DNA of 64,000 nucleotides, from contig NZ_QLSV01000001.1 in assembly GCF_003268815.1 (NCBI RefSeq), forward strand, positions 248,001-312,000. Direction: 5' to 3'. The stretch is from Flavobacterium lacus. Its GTDB lineage: Bacteria; Bacteroidota; Bacteroidia; Flavobacteriales; Flavobacteriaceae. The translations under genes and the position numbers were made by a program. Position 1 is the first letter of the stretch. Every line of letters starts with the position of its first letter. This document shows, piece by piece, positions 53,596 through 63,163 of this stretch. The notes beneath the pieces were generated by a model that had not been told where the DNA came from, searched no databases, and saw only the letters and a program-made list of their open reading frames with translations.

Positions 53596-55047
53596 ATGAA
53601 TAACAATCCTTCTTTGTACGAAAAAGAACTTTCGTTTCAAGCAGACCGTAGAAGAGCCGGCGTTGAATTTATCAAAATCATCAGCGATTTATGGTATGAC
53701 AAATCAATCGAAATCGTGCTTTTTCGCAATCAATTGATTGATAAAAATGTATCTGAAATTTTAAACCTGCATGAATATGCCGGTGAATTTGTAGGCAAAC
53801 CAATTTCGGTTTTTGATTCGGTAGAAATCGCCCGAGAAATGCTATCCCTGGATTTACCCCCATCGAAATTAGACATCGGTAAATTAACCTACGAATATCA
53901 CTTGGAAGACGATAAATACCACAACACCAAATCGTTTGTAATTGATAAACTGCGAAAAGCGAAAGAATCAAAGTCCATTAAACCAAAAGATGTTGTGTTA
54001 TACGGTTTTGGTAGAATTGGCCGCTTACTCGCCAGAGAATTAATGTCTAAGACCGGAAAAGGAAATCAATTGCGTTTACGTGCTATCGTGACGAGAGATA
54101 AAAATGATGCGACGATTTTAGAAAAAAGAGCCTCTTTGTTGCGATATGATTCGGTTCACGGCGATTTCCAAGGTTCTGTGATAGCCGATGCTAAAAATAA
54201 TGCGTTGATTATTAACGGAACAACTGTTCATATTATCGCTGCTAATGCACCGGAAGAAATTGATTATACAACATACGGAATTGAAGAGGCGTTGATTATC
54301 GACAACACTGGAGCCTTTACAACAGAAGAAGCCTTGAAAAGACACTTGGTTTCCAAAGGTGCTTCAAAAGTGTTGCTCACTGCTCCCGGAAAAGGGGTTC
54401 CTAATATTGTGTACGGGGTGAATCACAAAGAGCACAATCCCGATAAAGTGGATATCTTCTCCGCAGCATCCTGCACAACCAACGCCATCACGCCTATTTT
54501 AAAAGCAGTAGAAGATACTTTGGGTGTGGTAAAAGGACATTTAGAAACCATTCATGCCTACACAAACGATCAAAATTTGGTGGATAATATGCATAATAAA
54601 TACCGCAGAGGTCGTGCGGCAGCATTAAACATGGTCATTACCGAAACCGGTGCCGGAAGTGCAGTAGCCAAAGCTTTGCCTAGTTTAGCTGGAAAATTGA
54701 CATCCAATGCTATACGAGTTCCGGTTCCAAATGGTTCGTTGGTGGTGTTAAATTTGGAAGTAAGTAGAGAAACTTCAATCGAAGAAGTAAATGGAATAAT
54801 GAAAAAATACGCGTTAGAAGGTCAGTTAGTGGAGCAAATCAAGTATTCGCTCAACAATGAATTGGTTTCATCGGACATTGTGGGTACCAATGCCCCATCG
54901 ATTTATGACAGCAATGCCACGATTGTGTCTGCCGACGGAAAAAATGTAGTACTCTATGTTTGGTATGATAATGAGTTTGGCTATAGTCACCAAGTTATTC
55001 GTCTGGCCAAATATATTTCTAAAGTACAACGGTACGCTTATTATTAA
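53596..55047 (+). CDS. Glyceraldehyde-3-phosphate dehydrogenase, long Bacteroidota form
   Basis: A 483-residue GAPDH, about 150 longer than the classic enzyme because of an N-terminal extension of roughly 130 residues. The NAD-binding fold begins at VLYGFGRIGRLLARELM, and the catalytic cysteine is in SAASCTTNAITPIL with the histidine further on (HAYTNDQNLVDN). The end WYDNEFGYSHQVIRL is typical. It interconverts glyceraldehyde-3-phosphate and 1,3-bisphosphoglycerate. The extension is normal for this branch, so not an oddity of this strain. Confidence 0.95.
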   Translation: MNNNPSLYEKELSFQADRRRAGVEFIKIISDLWYDKSIEIVLFRNQLIDKNVSEILNLHEYAGEFVGKPISVFDSVEIAREMLSLDLPPSKLDIGKLTYEYHLEDDKYHNTKSFVIDKLRKAKESKSIKPKDVVLYGFGRIGRLLARELMSKTGKGNQLRLRAIVTRDKNDATILEKRASLLRYDSVHGDFQGSVIADAKNNALIINGTTVHIIAANAPEEIDYTTYGIEEALIIDNTGAFTTEEALKRHLVSKGASKVLLTAPGKGVPNIVYGVNHKEHNPDKVDIFSAASCTTNAITPILKAVEDTLGVVKGHLETIHAYTNDQNLVDNMHNKYRRGRAAALNMVITETGAGSAVAKALPSLAGKLTSNAIRVPVPNGSLVVLNLEVSRETSIEEVNGIMKKYALEGQLVEQIKYSLNNELVSSDIVGTNAPSIYDSNATIVSADGKNVVLYVWYDNEFGYSHQVIRLAKYISKVQRYAYY

Positions 55048-55065
55048 TCAGGTTATATTCGTATC

Positions 55066-55103
55066 AAAATCCGTTTCATTCGTTTTTGAAGCGGATTTTT
55101 TTT
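55066..55103 (+). terminator. Terminator of the GAPDH gene
   Basis: AAAATCCGTTTC (55066-55077) pairs with GAAGCGGATTTT (55088-55099), with one G-T wobble, and is followed by more T. It starts 19 bases after the stop. Confidence 0.85.
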
Positions 55104-55290
55104 ATACCTTAATTAAACCACGAAGAACCGGAAGTTCATAAACTTTTTTTGGTAGACGAAAGCCTAAACGGTGAGAGAGCTTCATTTCTCGCCAAAAACC
55201 AGCAAAAATGAATTCATGAAAATTCGTGCAATCCGTGGCAAAACTGTTAGCACCTGAAAGCAAATGAATCAAAAATGCATACTTTTAAAC

Positions 55291-55298
55291 TATATTTG
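55291..55298 (+). promoter_or_regulatory. Predicted -7 box for the secreted protein at 55317
   Basis: TATATTTG is a full match to TAnnTTTG, 18 bases before ATG 55317. It lies downstream of the alternative ATG 55275, which supports the later start. Confidence 0.5.
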
Positions 55299-55316
55299 AA
55301 ACCAATAAAAGTTACA

Positions 55317-56042
55317 ATGAAAAAAAATAATGCAATTTTAGTGATTCTTGGCCTTTTGATAATTCCCTTTTTAGGATTTAGTCAAATTCAACCCACGCCA
55401 AAATCCTACCAAAAAATAAAATTTGTATATCAAAAAAAATCTAATTTTAGAGTAGATGAAAAAGGATTTTATGCAGATACCACGCAGTTTAAAATAATGT
55501 TTCCGGACTTAGAATATGAAAAAATTTCTTCTAACGCAGGAGCGATAATTGGCTTTGTGCCTCTTTCAAAACTAAATAGACTTCACCAAAAAACAATTAC
55601 CAAAAAAATGACAGAAAACAACACAGTCATTTTCGGTTTGGTAGACGTAAAGAAAAATAAAGTCTTATTTTCGATTGACCACAGTTCACCGGAAACAGAT
55701 TTTGCCTACCAACTTTTTGAATTACCTCAAGATAAATTAAACAGTACGCAGTATTATACCTATAAAAAGAATTTTTCGCTTTTAGAAATGAATGCAAATG
55801 CAACTACGCAAATAAAATCTGTACAGAAAAATAAAATTAGTTGGCAAAACGAAGAAAAAACAATTGGGCAATATGACTCAACCGAACAAGGGGGAAACAA
55901 ACAACTGAATGTAGTTGTTTTTCAAACAGAATTACCAAGATTAGTCAGTCCAATCCCTTTATTTGAAAATGCAAAGCATGGCGTAAAAACGATTTATGCC
56001 ATGGAATACCATTACGAATTAATCGCTGTTTCGTACGAATAG
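55317..56042 (+). CDS. Hypothetical secreted protein
   Basis: A 241-residue protein. ATG 55317 gives a signal peptide (MKKNNAILVILGLLIIPFLG) and lies after the promoter box; ATG 55275 would precede it. The mature part has beta-rich sequence without recognised domains (KIKFVYQKKSNFRVDEKGF; VIFGLVDVKKNKVLFSID). No lipobox or T9SS tail. It stands alone between the GAPDH and aconitase genes, before a bidirectional terminator. Function unknown. Confidence 0.7.
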   Translation: MKKNNAILVILGLLIIPFLGFSQIQPTPKSYQKIKFVYQKKSNFRVDEKGFYADTTQFKIMFPDLEYEKISSNAGAIIGFVPLSKLNRLHQKTITKKMTENNTVIFGLVDVKKNKVLFSIDHSSPETDFAYQLFELPQDKLNSTQYYTYKKNFSLLEMNANATTQIKSVQKNKISWQNEEKTIGQYDSTEQGGNKQLNVVVFQTELPRLVSPIPLFENAKHGVKTIYAMEYHYELIAVSYE

Positions 56043-56055
56043 TTTTTAAAAACAA

Positions 56056-56081
56056 AAAACTCCCGATTACTCAGGAGTTTT
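56056..56081. terminator. Bidirectional terminator before the aconitase 3' end
   Basis: AAAACTCC (56056-56063) pairs with GGAGTTTT (56074-56081) around a ten-base loop, with an A-run on the left and T on the right, so it can serve both convergent genes. Confidence 0.8.
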
Positions 56082-56104
56082 ACTATAAAATGGCATTTTA
56101 AAAT

Positions 56105-58372
56105 TTAAGCTTTTCCGGCTGCGGCAATTAAATTTAAAGCAGATCCGGCAACAAACCATCCAATTTGGCTTTCGTTGTACGAATGATTAGCCATAATTAC
56201 ATCTTTGCTTCCATCAGCATGAACGAATTCTAAGGTTAATGGTTTTCCGGGCGTGAAACTGACTAAATCTATAAAATTGATGGTGTCGTTTTCTTGGATT
56301 TTGTCATAATCCGCTTCATTCGCAAAGGTTAACGCCAACATACCTTGCTTTTTCAAATTCGTTTCGTGAATACGAGCAAACGATTTTACTAAAACGGCTT
56401 TCACACCTAAGAAACGAGGTTCCATAGCCGCATGTTCTCTTGATGAACCTTCTCCGTAATTGTGATCGCCCACAACAATTGAAGGAACTCCCGCAGCTTT
56501 GTAAGCTCTTTGCACCGCCGGAACAGCATCGTAGTCTCCGGTTAATTGATTCTTCACAGAATTTGTTTTTTGATTAAACGCATTCACTGCTCCAATCAAC
56601 ATATTATTTGAAATATTGTCCAAATGACCACGGAATCGTAACCAAGGACCGGCCATCGAAATATGGTCGGTGGTACATTTTCCGAATGCTTTGATTAATA
56701 ATTTAGCATTGGTAATATTTTTTCCATCCCAAGGTGAAAACGGCTCCAACAATTGTAAACGTTCCGAAGTTGGACTCACCGCTACTTGCACTCCGCTACC
56801 ATCTTCGGCAGGAGCTTGATAACCCGGATCTTCGGCATCAAAACCTTTGGGAGGCAATTCGTCTCCGGTTGGTTCATCTAGTCTAACTTCTTCTCCGTCT
56901 TCATTAATTAAAGTATCAGTTAAAGGATTAAACCCTAAATCGCCGGCAATCGCCAAAGCAGTTACTAATTCCGGTGAACCAACAAAGGCTAACGTATTCG
57001 GATTGCCGTCGGCACGTTTAGAAAAGTTTCTGTTGAATGAATGAACGATAGTATTGCGTTCTTCTTTCTCTGCTCCTTCTCTATCCCACATTCCGATACA
57101 AGGTCCACACGCATTCGCAAAAACAGTGGCACCAATTTTATCAAAAATGTCAATAAATCCATCACGCTCAATCGTATAACGAACGGTTTCTGAACCGGGT
57201 GTAATAGTAAATTCAGCTTTTGTTTTTAAATTTTTATCAGAAACTTGTTTGGCTAAAGAAGCCGCACGAGCAATATCTTCATAAGAGGAATTAGTACACG
57301 AACCGATCAAACCTACTTCAATTTTTAAAGGCCAATTATTTTTGATGGCTTCCTCTTTCATTTTAGAAATGGGCGTAGCTAAATCCGGTGTAAAAGGTCC
57401 GTTTAAATGAGGTTCTAATTCCGATAAATTGATCTCAATCACTTGGTCAAAATACTGTTCAGGGTTAGCATATACTTCTGGGTCTGCCGTTAAATGTTGT
57501 GCTACTTTGTTGGCAGCATCAGCCACATCCGGTCGTCCGGTGGAACGCAAATAGCGGTCCATCGAAGCATCATAACCAAAAGTGGACGTGGTGGCACCAA
57601 TTTCGGCACCCATGTTACAAATCGTCCCTTTTCCGGTACACGACATTGCCGTTGCACCTTCACCAAAATATTCAACAATAGCTCCGGTTCCTCCTTTTAC
57701 AGTAAGAATGCCCGCTACTTTTAAAATGACATCTTTGGGAGCGGTCCAACCCGATAATTTTCCGGTTAGTTTGACTCCAATTAATTTTGGAAATTTCAAT
57801 TCCCAAGCCATCCCTGACATTACATCCACGGCATCAGCACCACCTACTCCGATGGCCAACATCCCTAATCCACCTGCATTTACAGTGTGTGAATCGGTTC
57901 CAATCATCATCCCTCCCGGAAAAGCATAATTTTCTAACACCACTTGGTGAATAATTCCGGCTCCCGGTTTCCAAAATCCGATTCCGTATTTATCGGAAAC
58001 CGAAGAAAGAAAATCAAAAACTTCATTACTTTGTTGCTTTGCACGAGCCAAATCGGTTTTTGCATCAACCTTGGCTTGAATCAAGTGATCACAATGAACC
58101 GTGGTTGGAACAGCTACTTTGCTTTTTCCGGCATGCATAAATTGCAATAAAGCCATTTGAGCAGTAGCATCCTGACACGCCACACGGTCCGGTGCAAAAT
58201 CAACATAATCTTTTCCTCTCGTGAAGGCTTGGGTTGGAGTGCCTTCCCACAAATGAGAATATAAAATCTTTTCAGATAAGGTAAGAGGTCTTCCCACTAA
58301 CGCACGTGCTTTTTCCACACGCTCGCCAAGTGTAGCATAGACCTTTTCAATCATTTCTATATCAAATGCCAT
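56105..58372 (-). CDS. Aconitate hydratase
   Basis: A 755-residue enzyme of the aconitase family with the iron-sulfur cysteines in SCTNSSYED and [12 protein letters not shown]. The N-terminal part contains [16 protein letters not shown] and [14 protein letters not shown], and [21 protein letters not shown] follows. The C-terminal swivel domain has [15 protein letters not shown] with the catalytic serine/arginine region. It converts citrate to isocitrate in the TCA cycle. Length and order are those of the single-polypeptide mitochondrial-like form usual in Bacteroidota. Confidence 0.97.
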   Translation of the reverse strand: MAFDIEMIEKVYATLGERVEKARALVGRPLTLSEKILYSHLWEGTPTQAFTRGKDYVDFAPDRVACQDATAQMALLQFMHAGKSKVAVPTTVHCDHLIQAKVDAKTDLARAKQQSNEVFDFLSSVSDKYGIGFWKPGAGIIHQVVLENYAFPGGMMIGTDSHTVNAGGLGMLAIGVGGADAVDVMSGMAWELKFPKLIGVKLTGKLSGWTAPKDVILKVAGILTVKGGTGAIVEYFGEGATAMSCTGKGTICNMGAEIGATTSTFGYDASMDRYLRSTGRPDVADAANKVAQHLTADPEVYANPEQYFDQVIEINLSELEPHLNGPFTPDLATPISKMKEEAIKNNWPLKIEVGLIGSCTNSSYEDIARAASLAKQVSDKNLKTKAEFTITPGSETVRYTIERDGFIDIFDKIGATVFANACGPCIGMWDREGAEKEERNTIVHSFNRNFSKRADGNPNTLAFVGSPELVTALAIAGDLGFNPLTDTLINEDGEEVRLDEPTGDELPPKGFDAEDPGYQAPAEDGSGVQVAVSPTSERLQLLEPFSPWDGKNITNAKLLIKAFGKCTTDHISMAGPWLRFRGHLDNISNNMLIGAVNAFNQKTNSVKNQLTGDYDAVPAVQRAYKAAGVPSIVVGDHNYGEGSSREHAAMEPRFLGVKAVLVKSFARIHETNLKKQGMLALTFANEADYDKIQENDTINFIDLVSFTPGKPLTLEFVHADGSKDVIMANHSYNESQIGWFVAGSALNLIAAAGKA

Positions 58373-58619
58373 AATAAATAAGTGTTATTTGTTTGTGGTG
58401 CGAATTTACGAAAACGTTAGAACATTGAAAAATTATTAGTGAAATATATCTTTTAGAAATCATTTTTTACAGAAATTCTATATTTTAGATATTATTTTCA
58501 ACAAAAAGCAATATCAAGCCATTAAAATACAAATATGGCAAAATAAGAATCGTAAATTATCAATATCGTAAAATGAGTTATGAAAAAGTTCTTCAAATCA
58601 GTTCGTTTCGACTAGTTTT

Positions 58620-59735
58620 TTACCGATCACCTAATTTTCGAAGTGGGTTTTCGAAGAATTTATGCAATAAGCTAGCCAATAGCAATGTCAGTAGAAAATA
58701 ACAAAGTGAATACAAATGCAATTGATTGATGGATAAATCATCCGTTGGGAAATAAAATTGAAGCAACTGAAGAAGTACGCCATAATGAAGCAAATAAATG
58801 GAATAGGAAATCACACTAATAAAAATAATCGGTTTTTGAAGAAAAGTAAATGTTGTCGATTTCCATTGTGATAAAATCGGAAGAAATAAGACACACAGCA
58901 ACGAAGTCAGCGGTAAATAAAAAATGTTCCAAAAGTGAGGAAAACGATCAATCGTAAGTTGAAAAAACCCAACGCCAACAAACATAAATCCAAATAAAAT
59001 TATTCCTAAAAAGGCAAAAGGGAAACGGATTTTTTTCCAAAAAGGTAAACGATGTAAGGAAAACCATGCCGCTAAAACGCCGATAAAAAAAGCATCCAAA
59101 CGATAAATCACCAAAGCTTTTAGTGCTAAATTCCAATGATCTAAAGTTGTGTTTTGAGTTGTAAACGAATAGTAAATTTTGGTAAAAACAAAGAATAACG
59201 TTAGTCCCAATACGACTAAAAGAAAAAATAATGGTTTATTACTCGGCTTCACTAGGGCTGTTTTAAGATAAAGAGCAACGAGAAGTAACAAAAACGCAAA
59301 CACACCAATTGCAACAGGCCAGGATTCCGGAAAAAATGGCAACATCGATGAATTAAAATTTTGAAGAAAGAAGAAGTATGTCCACCAATCGGCAACGGTA
59401 AACCCAACAATAAAACCAATGATGATGTTTAAAATCAAAACTAAATAATAGTTCGGTAAAATTCGAAAGCTTCTTCGTTTGAGAAACCCTAGTACCTTTT
59501 TAATCGAAAAATCATCGTCAACATAAAGTTGAAAAAGCATCCTTCCCACCAAAAAACCGCTTAAAACAAAAAAAACTTCTACTCCAAAAAAACCGAAAAA
59601 TAGCCCAACTTGATAAATCAAACTTTGACTAGGCGGATAAATCGATAAACAATGTCCGAACAAGACCATCAAAATGGCGATGGTTCGCATGAAATCCAAA
59701 CCAAAAATGTTATCGTTGAAAGATTTTTTTTCCAT
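58620..59735 (-). CDS. Acyltransferase 3 family membrane protein, copy 1
   Basis: A 371-residue protein with about ten membrane helices and the acyltransferase 3 start: GLDFMRTIAILMVLFGHCLSIY with the conserved histidine, then FFGVEVFFVLSGFLVGRMLF and FLKRRSFRILPNYYLVL. It resembles the two paralogues at 59710 and 62018. Such enzymes add acetyl or other acyl groups to surface polysaccharides or lipids. The acceptor is unknown. Its start overlaps the end of the next gene by 26 bases. Confidence 0.92.
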   Translation of the reverse strand: MEKKSFNDNIFGLDFMRTIAILMVLFGHCLSIYPPSQSLIYQVGLFFGFFGVEVFFVLSGFLVGRMLFQLYVDDDFSIKKVLGFLKRRSFRILPNYYLVLILNIIIGFIVGFTVADWWTYFFFLQNFNSSMLPFFPESWPVAIGVFAFLLLLVALYLKTALVKPSNKPLFFLLVVLGLTLFFVFTKIYYSFTTQNTTLDHWNLALKALVIYRLDAFFIGVLAAWFSLHRLPFWKKIRFPFAFLGIILFGFMFVGVGFFQLTIDRFPHFWNIFYLPLTSLLCVLFLPILSQWKSTTFTFLQKPIIFISVISYSIYLLHYGVLLQLLQFYFPTDDLSINQLHLYSLCYFLLTLLLASLLHKFFENPLRKLGDR

Positions 59736-60855
59736 TTAGTTTAAAATTAGACACTCTGAAAGTATTGATTGGTTTTTCAAAATAAGTATAAAAAAAATAA
59801 CCCAACGTAAACGTAATCAGCAGATAAACTAGTGTAAAGATATGCAATTGAAGCAGTGAAAAAGTACTCGTATCGATAAAATACTTCATCAAAAACAGCA
59901 CAATACTGTAATGAATCAGATAAACAGCATAGGATAAATTACACAAAAAAGTAACTAGTTCACTGAGTTTGTCCGAAGCTTTGTCCCACAAAAGTAAGGC
60001 GGGCAAAAAACACAAAACACTCATTGAAATAAAAGGCAACGCAACAATATTCCAAAACCAAGCGACTGCATTGAGATTAAAAAACAAGAGGAAGAACACA
60101 AAAATGGTCATCAGCAAAATGCCCAACCAAAAAAACAATGAACTGTTGTGTTGAAAAAACGATTTATATTCGGCATAATAATACCCAAACCAAATGCCAA
60201 ACATAACCGAATCAATTCTGTAAACAACAACCGAACGAACTTCCGCCGTCCATTGTTGCAAAGAAAAATTCGGATTTTCGATATGGTAAATAATTTTCAA
60301 AACCACAGAAAATAGCAATAAACCATAGACAATCGATAAAAAAAATGTTTTTCGAAAGTTCAAAGTGACCTGTTTCGCAAAAGCAAAAAGAATAAGTACA
60401 ACCAAAACATAACTCAATTCTTTAATCGGTAAACTCCAAGATTCCGGAAACAAGGTCGGAATTGGGGTTGAAAAATTCTGAATAAACAGAAAATACTTCC
60501 ACCAATTAGGAATGGAAAATCCGACAAGAAGAGCAATAAATATGTTGATAAGCAGAATGAGATAGTAGCTTGGTAAAATTCTGAATAATCGTCTTTTTAC
60601 AAAATTGCCAACTTCTTTAAACGTGTATTGCTGGGTCAAAAACTGTTTTAAAATAATGCTTCCTACCAAATAACCGCTCAACATTAAAAACAGCTCAATG
60701 CCAATTAAACCGGAGAAATCTTGCATCTTTCCAACTAGGCCTTCCGATTGATAAATCCACGAAATATGGGAGAAAAGCACCAACAAAATGGACAATGACC
60801 TGAGAAAATCCAATCCGAAAATTCTTTTCGACGCAACAATTTGATAATCAATCAT
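59710..60855 (-). CDS. Acyltransferase 3 family membrane protein, copy 2
   Basis: A 381-residue protein from the start at 60855 (MIDYQIVASKRIFGLDFLRS). An upstream in-frame start at 61005 would run through the coding region of the divergent gene at 60878 and is rejected. Core features match copy 1: LDFLRSLSILLVLFSHISW, LIGIELFLMLSGYLVGSI and FVKRRLFRILPSYYLIL. The last residues overlap copy 1 by 26 bases, so the two are co-transcribed. Probably a surface-polymer acyltransferase. Confidence 0.9.
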   Translation of the reverse strand: MIDYQIVASKRIFGLDFLRSLSILLVLFSHISWIYQSEGLVGKMQDFSGLIGIELFLMLSGYLVGSIILKQFLTQQYTFKEVGNFVKRRLFRILPSYYLILLINIFIALLVGFSIPNWWKYFLFIQNFSTPIPTLFPESWSLPIKELSYVLVVLILFAFAKQVTLNFRKTFFLSIVYGLLLFSVVLKIIYHIENPNFSLQQWTAEVRSVVVYRIDSVMFGIWFGYYYAEYKSFFQHNSSLFFWLGILLMTIFVFFLLFFNLNAVAWFWNIVALPFISMSVLCFLPALLLWDKASDKLSELVTFLCNLSYAVYLIHYSIVLFLMKYFIDTSTFSLLQLHIFTLVYLLITFTLGYFFYTYFEKPINTFRVSNFKLNGKKIFQR

Positions 60856-60872
60856 AGAAATACTTAAATTTG
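60841..60872 (+). promoter_or_regulatory. Predicted promoter of the PHM/DBM-like gene inside the acyltransferase copy 2 start
   Basis: TTG (60841-60843) and TAAATTTG (60865-60872) are 21 bases apart and match the Bacteroidota pattern. The TTG lies in the first codons of the divergent acyltransferase gene, and the -7 box is five bases before the ATG at 60878, giving a very short or absent leader. Confidence 0.5.
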
Positions 60873-60877
60873 CGGAT

Positions 60878-62017
60878 ATGCGAAGAACAAAGATATATAA
60901 AATTTTAGCACTGCTACTGCTTCTATCAATTGTGGGAGGATTGATTTGGTATGCACAATTATCCAACCGCCACAAGGCAATCGTGAAGACAACGTTGTTA
61001 CACAAAACGGGTTTGGTTGATAACGATTGGCAAGTGGAAAATAGTTCAAAAGAGTATAAAATGCTATCGCCAACGTTTATTGTTGACGATATTTACAAAT
61101 CAATGGAAGGGCCAAAAGCATCCAATTATGTCATGCTTGCGCAGGATTCGACTTTGTTGTGGATAACCGGATTTAAAGTGGTGGCTCAAGATGCAAAAAC
61201 CGGCGAAAAAATGTCGAATGATTTTATTTGTCACATGAATGTGGATATAAATGATTCGAAATATTATTCCAATTTTGGATTAGAAGATCGCATTGGCAAA
61301 CAATATCCAAGACTAACTTCGCTTTCGCATGGCATGGAAAATTTTGATTTTCCGGAAGGTTTTGGCGTACCGATGAAAGGAAATGATTTACTTTTTGTGA
61401 CTACGCAAACGCTGAATCACAACATAAAAGAAGCGTATTATAAAGTGAAGCACAAAGTTTCTATCACCTATCAAGAAGATAAAAACATCAAACCGTTAAT
61501 GAGTAAAACGGCTTTCATCATGTTACCGTATGACAAATATGACCCGTATAAAAGTCCAACCGATCCGGGTGCCGATTTTTGCATTCCCGTAGAAACCAAA
61601 AACCACAGTTATGACGATGGAAGTGGGAACAAATTATCCGGACATTGGGTGATACCAACAGGAAAAAATACCTATCGAAGTGGAATTAATCATCAATTAG
61701 AAATCAAAGACAGCTTGCGATTGCATGCGGCTGCCATTCACGTTCATCCGTTTGCCACGCGAATTATGTTGTTGAATAAAACAACACAAAAACCGGTGTT
61801 TGTGAGCGAAGTTACCAACCATAAAAACAGTATTGGCTTAACCAATATTGAAAATTTTACTTCTAAAGAAGGCATTTGGTTGTATGCAAATCAGGAATAT
61901 GAAATTGTGTTGGAAGTAAACAATACCTCAAAAGAAGACCAAGATATGATGGGAAGTATGTTTTTGTTTTTTTATGATAAAGAAATGGATGAGATAGTGA
62001 ATTCGAAATTTAAATAA
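60878..62017 (+). CDS. Membrane-anchored PHM/DBM-like protein (predicted copper monooxygenase fold)
   Basis: A 379-residue protein with an N-terminal anchor (ILALLLLLSIVGGLIWYA, residues 9-26). The rest resembles the copper type II monooxygenase (PHM/DBM) fold: candidate Cu ligands are H119 in CHMNVD, H151 in SHGMENF, and H181 in TLNHN for the first site, and H288 and H290 in AIHVHPFATRI with M361 in GSMFLFF for the second. In the known enzymes the second site is HxH plus Met. The order and spacing fit, though identity is low. It faces away from acyltransferase copy 2 and ends at the stop of copy 3. Substrate unknown. Confidence 0.6.
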   Translation: MRRTKIYKILALLLLLSIVGGLIWYAQLSNRHKAIVKTTLLHKTGLVDNDWQVENSSKEYKMLSPTFIVDDIYKSMEGPKASNYVMLAQDSTLLWITGFKVVAQDAKTGEKMSNDFICHMNVDINDSKYYSNFGLEDRIGKQYPRLTSLSHGMENFDFPEGFGVPMKGNDLLFVTTQTLNHNIKEAYYKVKHKVSITYQEDKNIKPLMSKTAFIMLPYDKYDPYKSPTDPGADFCIPVETKNHSYDDGSGNKLSGHWVIPTGKNTYRSGINHQLEIKDSLRLHAAAIHVHPFATRIMLLNKTTQKPVFVSEVTNHKNSIGLTNIENFTSKEGIWLYANQEYEIVLEVNNTSKEDQDMMGSMFLFFYDKEMDEIVNSKFK

Positions 62018-63139
62018 TTATTTTCTGTCTCGTAAATTAGTCATTGGTTTTTCAAAAAAGCGATACAATAAATACGAGAAAACCAGTATTAACAACCAAT
62101 ACGTTAAAGTGTAAACTAATAACGGAATCCCGGTTAAATGGTCAGAAGGAAAAACAACTTTCATACTGTGCAAAATGATAGTGTAATGTAAAAGATAGAT
62201 GCTGTACGACAAAAGACTCAATAAAGTAATAATCTTTAAAACCCATAGCGATTGAATTTTAATCGTAAACAAAAAAGGCATCAAACAACAAATGGCAACG
62301 GAATTCAGCGATAAGTAAAAGATATTGAAAAAACCCGGATTGCTTTCAAACGAAATTCCCCAATAGAAAATAAAAAGGTGAAGCGTGAATATTCCAAACA
62401 TACCAATTGTAAACAGCAACTTACTAACCGTTAGATTGATTGGAAAATTTACATAAAGGTAAAAAGCCAAAAAACCATAATAAATAGCATCCAATCGATA
62501 GACCGATACTTTTCTGAGGTTTTCGTTCCACTCGTAAAGAGAAGCCAATTCATGCGTTGAATGGAACCAAAATCGGATTAAAATCACAACGGCTATGATA
62601 AAACACGTTACCCATAAAAAAAGCTTTTTTCGATTCAATTTTGGAAAAAAGCGAATCAATAAATAAAGCAAAACCGGCCCGAGAATATAGCAAAACTGCT
62701 CCACCGATAAACTCCAAGATATTCGTGAAAAGTCGGGAGAATGAGAGAAAAAGTTTTGTAGATAAACGAAATACAATCCAATCTTTTCAGGGATTTTCCC
62801 GTAGATTAAATACCAAAGAAGGAGGTTAATCAACAGAACAAGATAGTAATTGGGAAGTGTTCTAAACCATCTTCGTTTCCAGAATTCACGCACATCGTTG
62901 AATGAAAAGTCATCCTTTTGAATGATTCGGTAAATGATTTTTCCAATCAAAAAACCACTGATGACAAAAAAAATTTCCACACCAATGGTTGGTGTAAAAT
63001 TCATGAACCATTTAATGTAAGGATGATAATGTTCACTAATCCATAACGAATGTGAAAAAACGACCAAAGAAATGGCTATTGCTCGAGCTAAATCTAACCC
63101 GGGAACTCTTTTTTTCAGCTCGATGTTGAGTCCCAACAT
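62018..63139 (-). CDS. Acyltransferase 3 family membrane protein, copy 3
   Basis: A 373-residue paralogue of copies 1 and 2. It starts VPGLDLARAIAISLVVFSHSLWISEH with the conserved histidine, then TIGVEIFFVISGFLIGKIIY, FWKRRWFRTLPNYYLVL and ISWSLSVEQF, the last typical of this group. About ten membrane helices are seen. It ends convergent with the PHM/DBM-like gene, with no base between stops. Its distinct SWSLSVEQF block suggests a closer match to OafA-type enzymes than the other two copies have. Confidence 0.92.
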   Translation of the reverse strand: MLGLNIELKKRVPGLDLARAIAISLVVFSHSLWISEHYHPYIKWFMNFTPTIGVEIFFVISGFLIGKIIYRIIQKDDFSFNDVREFWKRRWFRTLPNYYLVLLINLLLWYLIYGKIPEKIGLYFVYLQNFFSHSPDFSRISWSLSVEQFCYILGPVLLYLLIRFFPKLNRKKLFLWVTCFIIAVVILIRFWFHSTHELASLYEWNENLRKVSVYRLDAIYYGFLAFYLYVNFPINLTVSKLLFTIGMFGIFTLHLFIFYWGISFESNPGFFNIFYLSLNSVAICCLMPFLFTIKIQSLWVLKIITLLSLLSYSIYLLHYTIILHSMKVVFPSDHLTGIPLLVYTLTYWLLILVFSYLLYRFFEKPMTNLRDRK

Positions 63140-63163
63140 GTATAAATAGTTTGGGTGGGTTTA

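Noticed and set aside
60856..61005. Longer start for acyltransferase copy 2
   Set aside because: It would run antisense through the start of the PHM/DBM-like gene, and the extra residues do not match the family.
61154..61163. DnaA box-like TTGTGGATAA
   Set aside because: A single site inside a coding region, with no cluster.
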